This document shows, piece after piece, positions 32,900 through 41,289 of a DNA stretch of 64,000 bases. Each line of letters starts with the position of its first letter. The stretch's first letter is position 1. The notes below the pieces were generated by a model that searched no databases, had not been told where the DNA came from, and worked only from the letters and a program-made list of their open reading frames with translations. Source of the DNA: DUZB01 sp963747555 (GTDB lineage Bacteria; Desulfobacterota; DSM-4660; Desulfatiglandales; Desulfatiglandaceae); the NCBI GenBank assembly GCA_963747555.1, contig CAVVFZ010000011.1, positions 416,245 through 480,244 on the forward strand. Reading direction: 5' to 3'. The position numbers and the translations under genes were made by a program.

Positions 32900-33268
32900 T
32901 TATTCATTCTCCCCCGCAAAAATCTCTTTTTTGTGTGAAGCCTTCTTTTTCATCTGATCCACTGTCTCAATGAGGACCGGAAACACGTGATCGCGGGTGT
33001 CTCCCCCCACAACGACTGCCATGATTTCATCGCCTACTTTGAGACGCCCTCCTCTTGTTTCTATGAGGACCTGAAGAATTCCCGGTTGTTTTTTTGCCTC
33101 ACGGACTATTTCCTGAACCGTATTCTGATCAAAAGCAAGCTCTATTTCATCCACTTTTCCCCCCTTCAGCGAGTTTTCCCGCACAATTCCAAGGTGGCTT
33201 GCGATCATACCCATTTTATGATAATCAGGATGCTCTTTCATGCTTTCCATCATTTTTGAAAAATCCAT
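32900..33268 (-). CDS. MoaE-like molybdopterin synthase catalytic subunit (divergent)
   Basis: A 122-residue protein whose C-terminal 90 residues resemble MoaE: GILQVLIETRGGRLKVGDE, a VVVGGDTRDHVF strand and DQMKKKASHKKEIFA, where the paired lysines match the WKKE active-site end. MoaE adds dithiolene sulfurs to cPMP together with MoaD. The N-terminal part (SKMMESMKEHPDYHKMGM) is not typical of the family, and the usual Trp is replaced by His, so function is likely but not certain. ATG 33268 follows GGAGGACC. It lies between hemA and moaC. Confidence 0.7.
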   Translation of the reverse strand: MDFSKMMESMKEHPDYHKMGMIASHLGIVRENSLKGGKVDEIELAFDQNTVQEIVREAKKQPGILQVLIETRGGRLKVGDEIMAVVVGGDTRDHVFPVLIETVDQMKKKASHKKEIFAGENE

Positions 33269-33287
33269 TGGGTCCTCCATACTCTTT

Positions 33288-34571
33288 TTAGGTATCGTCC
33301 CGATCTATGTCGAGACAGAAAAGTCTACGGGTCATGTCCAGGTAAAGATCCAGGGATGTTCTTTCAGACCGTTCTTTCAAAAAAAGTATCGGGTCACTGA
33401 GTACTTTTTGAACAATCGACCTGGACATGGTTTCAATCACCTGTCGCTGGACCGGAGTCAGATCCGAGAGAGCGGCGCTGCTTTTTTTGATCTCGGCCTG
33501 GAGAATGGTCTCCGCCTTATTCCTGAGGGAAATAATGGTCGGCACCACTTTCAGGGTCTTGAGCCACTTTCCGAATTTGATCACTTCTTCGCTGACAATC
33601 CTTTCAGCCTTCACCGCCTCCTGTTGCCGTTGGTATTTATTTAATTCAATGACGCCTTTGAGATCATCAATATCATACAGGTAAACGTTATTCAGGTTAT
33701 TCACCTTCGGTTCCACATCTCGCGGCACCGCGATATCAATAAAAAAGAGCGGCCGGTTGCGCCTTTTTTTTAGCAGATTTTTGACCATGGAGTAGGTGAT
33801 CACGAATTCGCGCGAGGCTGTGGAGGTGATGACGATATCGGCCGCCAAAACCTGCTGAGGAATCTCATCGAAAGAAACCGGAAGGCCGTCAAAAGCCTCC
33901 GCCACCTGGACAGCCCGCTCAAATGTCCTGTTTGCGACGGAAATGGAGCCCACACCGTTGGTCATGAGGTGCCTGGCCGCCAATTCCGCCATCTCGCCCG
34001 CGCCGATGAGAAGAACTTTTTTTCCCTCTAACAGGTGGAAAATCTTTTTGGCCAGTTCGACTGCCGCATAACTGATGGAAACGGCTGAACTGCATATCCC
34101 GGTTTCCGTTCTCACCCGCTTGGCCACGTGAAAGGCCTTGTGCATCAGCCTGTTCAAAATAACCCCGGCAGTCTTTTCCTTCACCGCCTTTGCGTAGGCG
34201 TTTTTTATCTGGCCCAGTATCTGGGGTTCACCCACCACCATGGAATCCAGGCTGGATGCAACGGTAAATATGTGCTGGACAGCCTCCAGATCCTCATACG
34301 TATAAAGAGAGGCCGAAAGCCGTTCTTCAGGAATGCGGCCCAGCCCCGAAAAAATATCCAGGATGGCTCTTTTGGCCTGCTCCGGAGCTTCGGAGATAAA
34401 GAGCGCCTCCACCCGGTTGCAGGTGGAGAGAAAAAGGCCTTCTCGAATGGCTTCCATATCTCGCATCCCTGCCAGGATATGCCGGTCGCTGTCCGCCTCG
34501 GGAGCGAGACATTCGCGCAGTTCGAGGGGAGCTGTTTCGTGGTTCATCCCTATGCTGATAATCTTGGCCAC
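33288..34571 (-). CDS. hemA: glutamyl-tRNA reductase
   Basis: A 427-residue enzyme that reduces glutamyl-tRNA(Glu) to glutamate-1-semialdehyde with NADPH, the first step of C5 tetrapyrrole synthesis. It has GMNHETAPLELRE, the catalytic cysteine in FLSTCNRVEAL, FTVASSLDSMVVGEPQILGQ, and the NADPH motif VLLIGAGEMAELAARHL. The C-terminal dimerisation helices follow. GTG 34571 is chosen because it begins VAKIISIGMNHE and follows GGGAGCAAG within the end of ccsA; 69 upstream codons overlap ccsA and are discarded. It belongs to a cluster with siroheme and cytochrome c biogenesis genes. Confidence 0.95.
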   Translation of the reverse strand: MAKIISIGMNHETAPLELRECLAPEADSDRHILAGMRDMEAIREGLFLSTCNRVEALFISEAPEQAKRAILDIFSGLGRIPEERLSASLYTYEDLEAVQHIFTVASSLDSMVVGEPQILGQIKNAYAKAVKEKTAGVILNRLMHKAFHVAKRVRTETGICSSAVSISYAAVELAKKIFHLLEGKKVLLIGAGEMAELAARHLMTNGVGSISVANRTFERAVQVAEAFDGLPVSFDEIPQQVLAADIVITSTASREFVITYSMVKNLLKKRRNRPLFFIDIAVPRDVEPKVNNLNNVYLYDIDDLKGVIELNKYQRQQEAVKAERIVSEEVIKFGKWLKTLKVVPTIISLRNKAETILQAEIKKSSAALSDLTPVQRQVIETMSRSIVQKVLSDPILFLKERSERTSLDLYLDMTRRLFCLDIDRDDT

Positions 34572-34576
34572 GGCGT

Positions 34577-35407
34577 TTATCTTGCTCCCATGGCGCTGAA
34601 ACTGTGATAGCCGCTTACCGCCAGGTTTGCACCGAGAAACGTGAAAATCAAGACCAGAAAACACGCGATCGACATGATCGCAGCTTTTCTGCCCTGCCAC
34701 CCGGCGGCTAATCTTTCGTGCAAAAGGACCGCGTAGAGAAGCCAGGAAATAAGCGACCATACTTCCTTGGGGTCCCACTGCCAGTATTTTCCCAGGGCAT
34801 ATTGGGCGTAAATGGAGCCTGTAATCATGCCTGCGGTGAGAAACGGAAAACCGTACAGGATGGCATAATGATTCATCCTGTCAAGGGTGGCCAATGAGGG
34901 CAGCCTGCCGTAAAAGGAGCCGAACCGCTTCCTCTTTATGTGCCATTCCTGTATCAGGTACATGATAGCCGTCAGGAAGGCTATGGCCAGGAATGCATTC
35001 CCTATGAATATGGTGCTTACATGAATTGCGAGCCAGAAACTCTTAAAAATCGGCTTTACGGGACCTTCCATTCCCGGGATGGCGGAGGAAATCAGCATGA
35101 GAAAGGCAGCGAAGGGCGCAACGAAGGAGCCCAGAACCATGAGCTGAAATTTCATGTTTAAGAGAACATATACAAAGATTACCGCCCATGCAAAAAAAGA
35201 AAGAGCCGATTTCAAATCGAGAACGGGAAAAACGCCCAGGATCGAATAGCGATCGATAAGAAAAATGGTATGAAAGAGCAGGCCTGCCGTTAAAATCCAG
35301 TAGGACCATCGGAATACCCACTTTTCCTGCTTGATGATATAGATAGTGAATCCGCCGGTTGCCAGCAGTTCAAAAAAAAGCGCAATGTTGAACCATATGG
35401 TAGTCAT
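34577..35407 (-). CDS. ccsA: cytochrome c assembly protein CcsA/HemX-like
   Basis: A 276-residue integral membrane protein with eight hydrophobic segments and the tryptophan-rich heme-handling loop GKYWQWDPKEVWSLISWL. Periplasm-facing histidines (IHVSTIFIGN, LLHERLAAG) also fit the CcsA family. It exports heme for c-type cytochrome maturation (system II) or, in the HemX form, helps HemA stability. Its position directly before hemA makes the HemX reading possible; the WWD-like motif favours CcsA. It overlaps the siroheme gene by four bases (ATGA). Confidence 0.9.
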   Translation of the reverse strand: MTTIWFNIALFFELLATGGFTIYIIKQEKWVFRWSYWILTAGLLFHTIFLIDRYSILGVFPVLDLKSALSFFAWAVIFVYVLLNMKFQLMVLGSFVAPFAAFLMLISSAIPGMEGPVKPIFKSFWLAIHVSTIFIGNAFLAIAFLTAIMYLIQEWHIKRKRFGSFYGRLPSLATLDRMNHYAILYGFPFLTAGMITGSIYAQYALGKYWQWDPKEVWSLISWLLYAVLLHERLAAGWQGRKAAIMSIACFLVLIFTFLGANLAVSGYHSFSAMGAR

Positions 35408-36066
35408 TGTATCCTTCTGATTTTTTCCATATCAATCCCGGCGGGCAGGAGCTTCGAAAGCATGGTCTCGGCTTCTTCCGTATCGCCACGGGCAATTATA
35501 TCCAGGAGTCCGGCATCTATTATCCGCTGAAAAATGGCGCCATTTTCTTTTTGTGAAAATCCCATGGGAAGCAATTCCTCCCGGATACGACCCATGAGTG
35601 CCAGAAATGACTCATATTCTACGCCATAACAACCTTCCAGGTCCTTTCGGATCTGCTTTGCCATGGCCGGGCTTTTTCCGGATGTGGAGATGGCGATCTG
35701 GAGATTGCCTCTGTTTACAATGGACGGTACGATGAAATTGCAGTCGGCAGGTTGATCCACCGCGTTGATCAGAAGGCCTCTTGCCCGGGCTGCCCGACTT
35801 ATCTTGTGGTTCAGTTCTTTCTCGTCCGTCGCGGCAATCACCAAAAAAATTCCTTCCAGAAAAGTCTCCCGGAACTCCTCTCCCAGGAAGCGGATCTCCT
35901 GTTTCTCCACCAATCTTTCAAGTTTCGGGCATAGCGCCCGGGAAACAATCTTTACGGATGCCCCGTATTCCAGGAGGGTTTCCACCTTTCGCCGTGCGAC
36001 GCTTCCGCCCCCCACCACGAGGGCTGTTTCTCCCTGCAATTGCAAAAAAATTGGGTAATAGCTCAT
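35404..36066 (-). CDS. precorrin-2 dehydrogenase / sirohydrochlorin ferrochelatase-like (Met8/CysG N-terminal)
   Basis: A 220-residue bifunctional enzyme homologue. It has the Rossmann NAD motif VVGGGSVARRKVETLLEYGA, LVIAATDEKELN and LLINAVDQPADCNFI with the catalytic aspartate of Met8, then ISTSGKSPAMAKQIRKDLE, the lid that shapes the metal site. It would make sirohydrochlorin from precorrin-2 and possibly insert iron to form siroheme or heme-d1 precursors. No methyltransferase (cobA) domain is fused. The gene is coupled to ccsA and follows the radical SAM gene. Confidence 0.9.
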   Translation of the reverse strand: MSYYPIFLQLQGETALVVGGGSVARRKVETLLEYGASVKIVSRALCPKLERLVEKQEIRFLGEEFRETFLEGIFLVIAATDEKELNHKISRAARARGLLINAVDQPADCNFIVPSIVNRGNLQIAISTSGKSPAMAKQIRKDLEGCYGVEYESFLALMGRIREELLPMGFSQKENGAIFQRIIDAGLLDIIARGDTEEAETMLSKLLPAGIDMEKIRRIQ

Positions 36067-36077
36067 AATAGAAATCC

Positions 36078-36437
36078 CTAAATGTACCTGTCCACCATAT
36101 CCGTGATGAACCGATCCACCCCTTCCATGCCTTCCTTTGCCTTGATATCCTGATAAAGATTCTTGATTTTGGCAAAGGTCTCCGGGTCTGTCGCCAGATC
36201 GTGGGTAGATCTGTAAGCGCCTCCTCGTCTTCCAATCCGGTATATGATCCTGTCTGAATCGGAGAGTTCTTTATAGCGGCGGATAACCCCAAGCATCTTT
36301 TCCTTGTCTTGGGGGAGCTTGCCTGAGACTTCTTCCAGAAGGTTCATGATATGGTCGCTGGTTACGGTGCTCGTAATGCCGTCCAGGGTCTCTATGAAAA
36401 GCTCTATTTCATCGGCAACCTGGTCGTCCGTCTGCAT
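36078..36437 (-). CDS. radical SAM protein, C-terminal fragment (frame-disrupted)
   Basis: This 119-residue frame is the C-terminal tail of the radical SAM protein encoded at 36409-37240. It contains IELFIETLDGITSTVTSDHI and RYKELSDSDRIIYRIGRRG, all soluble. Removing one base from the AAA run at 36442-36444 joins it to the middle part. It was probably a single gene, ending 12 bases before the siroheme gene. Confidence 0.7.
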   Translation of the reverse strand: MQTDDQVADEIELFIETLDGITSTVTSDHIMNLLEEVSGKLPQDKEKMLGVIRRYKELSDSDRIIYRIGRRGGAYRSTHDLATDPETFAKIKNLYQDIKAKEGMEGVDRFITDMVDRYI

Positions 36438-36765
36438 GACGAAACGTGCCTTCCTTCAGATCCTGGTACAGCGGGATATGTGAGGGAATCCGGAGGCTTC
36501 GAAGCCGGATGAAATGGGGATTGATCTGATTGAGGGCGTTGGCCGTGGCCGTGGCGTGTTCCCGCCACATTTTCTGCCCGCCCAATCCTGGCATGACATA
36601 TTCCGAAAGCTCCATGCCCGCTTTTATGACCTTTTGGCCCGCTTCAACATGCTGCGCCGACGTGACCCCCTTTTTCATGAGTTTCAGCAGCGGATCATAA
36701 GCTGTTTCCAGCCCGATATGGATTCTGTTAAGCCCTGCTTTTCGGATGCGAGTCAGGGATTCCAC
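36409..36765 (-). CDS. radical SAM protein, middle fragment (frame-disrupted)
   Basis: The 118-residue frame holds the barrel of the radical SAM fold (IRKAGLNRIHIGLETAYDPL, LMKKGVTSAQHVEAGQKVIK, EYVMPGLGGQKMWREH, then RLRSLRIPSHIPLYQDLKEG). Strand-like HIGLE and YVMPGLGG bind S-adenosylmethionine in relatives. It connects to the N-terminal part if one extra G is dropped near 36810, and to the C-terminal part as described there. Confidence 0.72.
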   Translation of the reverse strand: MESLTRIRKAGLNRIHIGLETAYDPLLKLMKKGVTSAQHVEAGQKVIKAGMELSEYVMPGLGGQKMWREHATATANALNQINPHFIRLRSLRIPSHIPLYQDLKEGTFRHADGRPGCR

Positions 36766-37240
36766 CGACTTTCTTACGATGGTCCGCGACCTGGAATAGG
36801 TGGTGATGCGGCGTGATTTCGGGAAATTTTTCCTTTAGAAATGTCAGCGCTTCAACCAGGTCATCTGTTTTCATAATCATGTTATCGGCGTCTTGCAGGA
36901 AACAGGCGCCCGTTTTGTAGTACATCCACGCGGCAACACTTCGATAGCTGTCGCTGTATTCCGATTGCCCAAAGATGGCGCTTACAACCGCGTCATCCAC
37001 ACCTCCGTTGTGCCCAAGCTTATACGAAAGGGCCTTGATTTCATCGGCGATCTCCCTTGCCGTTTGGATATCCGCCTTAATTTCGTCCACCGTCCTCAAG
37101 GAAAATTTTCTTTTTTTGTAGACGGGACAGAACCTGCACTGGTTCCAGGGGCAGTTCCTGGTAAACCGCAAGAGGAGGCTTTTTGCTTCACTGGGCGGCC
37201 TGATGGGACCTTGTTCAAATTGCAAATTCTCTTGCTTCAT
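36728..37240 (-). CDS. radical SAM protein, N-terminal fragment with CX4CX2C cluster motif (frame-disrupted)
   Basis: The 170-residue frame starts MKQENLQFEQGPIRPPSEAK, an opening strand of B12-independent radical SAM proteins, then LLRFTRNCPWNQCRFCPVYK. Its cysteines are spaced C-x4-C-x2-C, unlike the canonical CX3CX2C, but I recall similar CPWN-x-C-x-F-C text from related proteins. The function is unknown. The position beside the siroheme, heme and molybdopterin genes suggests cofactor chemistry (inference). ATG 37240 is chosen because the 21 preceding codons are hydrophobic noise. The frame breaks near 36810 by one extra base. Confidence 0.75.
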   Translation of the reverse strand: MKQENLQFEQGPIRPPSEAKSLLLRFTRNCPWNQCRFCPVYKKRKFSLRTVDEIKADIQTAREIADEIKALSYKLGHNGGVDDAVVSAIFGQSEYSDSYRSVAAWMYYKTGACFLQDADNMIMKTDDLVEALTFLKEKFPEITPHHHLFQVADHRKKVGGIPDSHPKSRA

Positions 37241-37465
37241 TGTCAGCGTAGCCCTAAAGATGTTTTTTGACTGTATGAAAGAGGTAAAGTAGTATATTAT
37301 CATTTTTTAAGTTTTTTTCAAGAGCATAGGGAAAAAGGGACAAGATCAGTGATGCGTATTTTCAAAAAGACGGGTTTTCCATATCCTGGGGGCGCGGTGT
37401 GGTTCTTCTGTGGATCATCCTGATCGGAAATTTGATCAGGCAGGTCCACTTTTCATGATACCGGG

Positions 37466-37981
37466 ATGGCAGGAGGGGGCGCTTCCATCGCCTATGCAGT
37501 GACTGAAACCGAAGCGGAATGGATGGGGATCTATCTGAAAGACAAGAAGATCGGATATTCCATGAGCCAAATCGTGCCGCTCGATAAAGATTATCTCATT
37601 CAGGAAGAGATCGTAATGCGTCTCAACCTCCTTGGACAGCCAAGCGTTCTGCGCACCTTTACCCGGGCGGTTGTGGATTCTCATTTCATCCTGAAAAATT
37701 TCAAGGTTCGTATCAGTTCGGGTATTGTAAACTTTGCCATCTCTGGAAAGGTGGAGAAGGATAATATTATTATAGAGGCGGAGAACAATGCAAAATCCCG
37801 GCCACAGAAGATCAAGCTGTCCGGCCCACCCGTGATCGGTTCGGGGCTTTCATATATTTTCAAAGGAAAAGCCTTGAAGGATGGAGAGACGTCCGATTTT
37901 TTCCTGTTTGATCCTTCTACCATGACCCAGAAAAAGATAACCATCCGCGTTGCTGGAAAGGAAAAGGTGGTCTCTGAATGA
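37466..37981 (+). CDS. transglutaminase-like protein, N-terminal part (frame-disrupted)
   Basis: This frame holds the N-terminal, beta-rich part of a transglutaminase-like protein (EAEWMGIYLKDKKIGYSM, GQPSVLRTFTRAVVDSH, RPQKIKLSGPPVIGSG). Upstream, at 37379-37455, another frame encodes a hydrophobic stretch (GVVLLWIILIGNLIRQV) that is probably the membrane anchor. Dropping one T of the run at 37450-37453 links it to HDTGMAGGGASIAYAV. The original start is then near 37352. A third break is at about 37973, where KEKVV should continue as LNDRTYEAWRLET. These breaks are likely single-base insertions. Confidence 0.7.
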   Translation: MAGGGASIAYAVTETEAEWMGIYLKDKKIGYSMSQIVPLDKDYLIQEEIVMRLNLLGQPSVLRTFTRAVVDSHFILKNFKVRISSGIVNFAISGKVEKDNIIIEAENNAKSRPQKIKLSGPPVIGSGLSYIFKGKALKDGETSDFFLFDPSTMTQKKITIRVAGKEKVVSE

Positions 37982-38852
37982 CCGGACATATGAGGCATGG
38001 CGTCTCGAAACCAGGATGTGGGGACAGGATCTGCTCTTCTGGGTGGATGAAGACGGCAATGTTTTAAGGGAACAAGGGATGATGGGGTTGACCCTTGTCC
38101 GGTCGGATGCAGAACACGCAGCTCAGGATCTGGCCGGAAATGACGTCTATGACTTTTACAGGATGTCCTCCGTCCCAGTGAAAAAGACTCTCGGCGATGT
38201 GACGAACCTTTCTTTCTTGAAGATCAAAGTGGGGGGCCTCAAGGATTCCGGTTTCGAACCGGCTGATCTCAATGGGGAAAGACAGAAATGGTCCGGGGAA
38301 CTTCTGGAAATCCGGAAAGAGAAACTACCCCGCAAACCACCCTATGCCCTGCCTTTTCCTGACAGTTCGGAGAACATGAAGCCTTTTTTACGGCCGGAAT
38401 GGACCATCCAGAGCGACAATCCCATGATCAGGGATCTGGCAAAAGAGATTGCGGGTAAGAACAGCAATCCGGTCTCCGTAGCCAGGAAACTCATGGAATG
38501 GGTCTACAAGAACGTGGAGAAGAAACCGGTGATTAGTGTCCCCGATGCCCTGGAGGTGCTTCAAACAAGGGTTGGCGATTGCAATGAACATGCGGTTCTG
38601 CTCGTGGCGCTCCTGCGGGCCGCGGGAATTCCTGCGCGCCAGTGTGTGGGGCTGGTGTACGTCCAGAACCGCTTCTACTACCACGCCTGGACCGAGGCCT
38701 TTTTAGGTTCCTGGATATCCATGGATGCAACACTCAACCAGATGCCGGCGGATGTAAGCCATATCAAACTGCTTCATGGAGGACTCCAGGAACAGGCGAA
38801 GATTATTTCCGTGATCAATAAGATCAGCCTTGAAATTGAAGAATTTCAATAA
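37950..38852 (+). CDS. transglutaminase-like protein, catalytic part (frame-disrupted)
   Basis: A 300-residue frame with a transglutaminase core (Cys-His-Asp). QTRVGDCNEHAVLLVALLRAA supplies the cysteine, RFYYHAWTEAFLGSW the histidine and ISMDATLNQMPAD the aspartate. Such domains act as peptidases or cross-linking enzymes in the periplasm and are frequent beside MoxR/DUF58/DUF4129 genes. The first 10 or so residues of the ATG-initiated frame are out of context: the authentic text resumes at SLNDRTYEAWRLE. It is followed four bases later by the ABC ATPase gene. Confidence 0.85.
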   Translation: MLERKRWSLNDRTYEAWRLETRMWGQDLLFWVDEDGNVLREQGMMGLTLVRSDAEHAAQDLAGNDVYDFYRMSSVPVKKTLGDVTNLSFLKIKVGGLKDSGFEPADLNGERQKWSGELLEIRKEKLPRKPPYALPFPDSSENMKPFLRPEWTIQSDNPMIRDLAKEIAGKNSNPVSVARKLMEWVYKNVEKKPVISVPDALEVLQTRVGDCNEHAVLLVALLRAAGIPARQCVGLVYVQNRFYYHAWTEAFLGSWISMDATLNQMPADVSHIKLLHGGLQEQAKIISVINKISLEIEEFQ

Positions 38853-38855
38853 CCG

Positions 38856-39614
38856 ATGATCCAATTATTGAATTTGACAAAAAAATATCGGAATCTGCAC
38901 GCCGTCGATCACGTGAACCTCAGCGTGGGAAAAGGGGCCCGATTCGCATTTTTGGGACCAAACGGCGCAGGAAAGACGACCACCATAAAGATGATGGCCG
39001 GTGTTCTGAAACCGTCCGAGGGCGAGATTATCATAGATGGTCACAGTTTGGCCAGAGAACCATCGGCGGTGAAAAGCGTGATCGGGTTCATTCCGGACAG
39101 GCCGTATGTCTATGAAAAGTTGACGGGGCTGGAGTTTCTTCACTTTGTAGCCGGGCTCTACGGCCTGGAGAAGGGTGTGACCCTGGAGCGAAGGATTGAA
39201 GGTCTCCTCGATCTCTTTGATCTCACCCACTGGGGAGATGAACTCATTGAAAGTTATTCCCATGGCATGAAGCAACGCCTCGTTATGTGCTCTGCTCTTA
39301 TCCACCGGCCGAAAGTTCTCCTCGTGGATGAACCCATGGTTGGCTTGGATCCGCGGGGTGCTCGGCTGGTGAAGGACATCTTTCGGGAAGAATCCCTTTC
39401 CGGAACAACCGTTTTCATGTCCACCCATTCCCTTGATGTGGCGGAAGAGGTCTGTGAAGAAATCGCCATCATTCAGGCAGGGCGGATTATCGCCTGTGGA
39501 ACGCCTGATCTCTTACGGGAGCGCGCAGGGGTGGACGGAAATCTGGAAGATCTCTTTTTGAATTTGACCCAGGGAAAAAAGATCGCCCATGAAAACCCTC
39601 TTTCTTCTTCTTAG
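38856..39614 (+). CDS. ABC transporter ATP-binding protein
   Basis: A 252-residue ATPase. Walker A GPNGAGKTTTIKMM, signature SYSHGMKQRLVMC (the LSKGM-type variant of LSGGQ), Walker B VLLVDEPMVGLD and H-loop VFMSTHSLDVAEE are all intact. It powers the membrane partner encoded by the overlapping next gene (39589 start). ABC-2-like exporters of this type move unknown substrates or regulate envelope proteins. Its position between the transglutaminase and MoxR genes suggests it works with that envelope system. Confidence 0.94.
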   Translation: MIQLLNLTKKYRNLHAVDHVNLSVGKGARFAFLGPNGAGKTTTIKMMAGVLKPSEGEIIIDGHSLAREPSAVKSVIGFIPDRPYVYEKLTGLEFLHFVAGLYGLEKGVTLERRIEGLLDLFDLTHWGDELIESYSHGMKQRLVMCSALIHRPKVLLVDEPMVGLDPRGARLVKDIFREESLSGTTVFMSTHSLDVAEEVCEEIAIIQAGRIIACGTPDLLRERAGVDGNLEDLFLNLTQGKKIAHENPLSSS

Positions 39615-41289
39615 CCCGAACCTGATCGGCACGAAAAACCGTCTGTTCGGGTCGGGAGGTTCCGGGAAAAAAAAGGCGATCCTCATGGGATTGCTTGGCA
39701 TCGCTTTCTGGGTCGGCATGTTCCTCATTTCCTGCCGGGTTCTGCAATATTTCCAGTCCATAGAGATGATCGGCGACCTGTTGGCCCGCTACCTCCTTAC
39801 CATGCTGCTCCTGACCATCTTTTCTCTGCTCATATTCAGCGGGGTGATTTCGGCCCTGTCCACCCTCTATCTGTCCGATGACCTCGAACTCTGTTTTTCA
39901 ACCCCCGTCTCCTTGGAGGAAGTCTTTCTATCCCGCGTAATCCTGACTTTTTTTAACAGCACCTGGATGATTCTCATCTTTTCCATGCCGGTATTTTTTG
40001 CCTACGGGTATGTGTACCGTTCCGGCGCTGCCTTCTATTTCACCTTTTTGCACATGAGTGTAGCCATGGCCATGATTGCCTCTGGAGCGGGGATATTTCT
40101 GACCATGACCCTCGTCCACATCATCCCTGCGCAGCGCACCAGAGACATTATTCTGCTGCTGTCCATAGTGATGGTGATTGCTCTGTATTTTCTGTTCAGG
40201 TTCCTGAGACCGGAGAGACTGGTGGATCCGGAAGCTTTTTTTTCTGTTGTTCAATATATGGGCGCCTTGAAGGCGCCAGATTCCCCCTATCTGCCCACGC
40301 GGTGGATCGGGGAAACCCTCTGGGGAAGCTTGCGGCCGGTGGTGGGCCAGGGCCATTTGTTTCAGGTACTCCTCACCTGGACGACGGCGTTAGCCCTCGT
40401 GGTAATCAACACCTGGGTGGCGAATCTGGTCTATTTTTCAGGATTTTCAAAGTCTAAAGAGGCCAGAAAAAGGCGTTCAGCGGGCAAGAGGGTTCTCGCT
40501 CTTACGGCAGAAGCGTGTGCGAAGCCGTTCGGGAGGGAAATCGGGGCCATTATCTCGAAGGATATCAAAGTTTTTTTCAGGGACAACACCCAGTGGACCC
40601 AGCTCCTGTTATTAGGCGCTCTTGTTGTGGTGTATGTATTCAATTTCAGCGTGCTCCCCCTTCAAAAAAGCCCCATACCTCTGGATTTTTTGCAGAACGA
40701 ACTTGCTTTCCTTAATCTGGGGCTGGCCGGGTTCGTCCTCTCCGCGGTGTGCGCCCGCTTTGTTTTCACCGCTGTGAGTGCGGAGGGAAAGGCCTACTGG
40801 ATTATCCGTACTTCTCCCGTAAACATCAGACGTTACCTTTGGGGGAAATACCTTCTTTTTCTGCCCCCTATGCTCCTGCTTGGAGAGGCGCTGGTCGTAT
40901 TGACCAACTATTATCTCACGGTTACTTCCTTTATGATGGGTTTGTCCGTGGCGACCATGTTTGGGCTGACCTTCAGCATCGTTTCCATGGCTATGGGTTT
41001 CGGCGCCCTCTACCCAAGGTTCAAACATGAAAACATTGCGCAGGTATCCATGGGGTTTGGCGGCCTGTCCTATATGATTGCAAGTTCCATTTTAACAGGG
41101 GTTGTGATATTTATCGAGGCCTGGCCGGTCTACATGATCTTCATCGCGCAGAAAAGGGGTTTGGAAATCTCCGCGGGTCAGTGGATCTTTATTGTTGTAT
41201 CCTTTGCGGCGGTTATAGCCATCCTGCTGGCCGCCCTGTTCAAACCGATGAAGAAAGGCATTGAAACACTTGAAAGGTATGAAGGATGA
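39589..41289 (+). CDS. putative ABC exporter permease (large, ABC-2-like)
   Basis: A 566-residue membrane protein with about 12 hydrophobic segments and no ATPase. It starts MKTLFLLLSPNLIGTKNRLF, has an interfacial loop LELCFSTPVSLEEVFLSRVI of the kind seen in ABC-2 exporter halves, and ends VSFAAVIAILLAALFKPMKK. The large size (two ABC-2-like halves in one chain) suits a partner for a single ATPase. It overlaps the ATPase gene by 26 bases and the MoxR gene by four. Substrate unknown. Confidence 0.85.
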   Translation: MKTLFLLLSPNLIGTKNRLFGSGGSGKKKAILMGLLGIAFWVGMFLISCRVLQYFQSIEMIGDLLARYLLTMLLLTIFSLLIFSGVISALSTLYLSDDLELCFSTPVSLEEVFLSRVILTFFNSTWMILIFSMPVFFAYGYVYRSGAAFYFTFLHMSVAMAMIASGAGIFLTMTLVHIIPAQRTRDIILLLSIVMVIALYFLFRFLRPERLVDPEAFFSVVQYMGALKAPDSPYLPTRWIGETLWGSLRPVVGQGHLFQVLLTWTTALALVVINTWVANLVYFSGFSKSKEARKRRSAGKRVLALTAEACAKPFGREIGAIISKDIKVFFRDNTQWTQLLLLGALVVVYVFNFSVLPLQKSPIPLDFLQNELAFLNLGLAGFVLSAVCARFVFTAVSAEGKAYWIIRTSPVNIRRYLWGKYLLFLPPMLLLGEALVVLTNYYLTVTSFMMGLSVATMFGLTFSIVSMAMGFGALYPRFKHENIAQVSMGFGGLSYMIASSILTGVVIFIEAWPVYMIFIAQKRGLEISAGQWIFIVVSFAAVIAILLAALFKPMKKGIETLERYEG

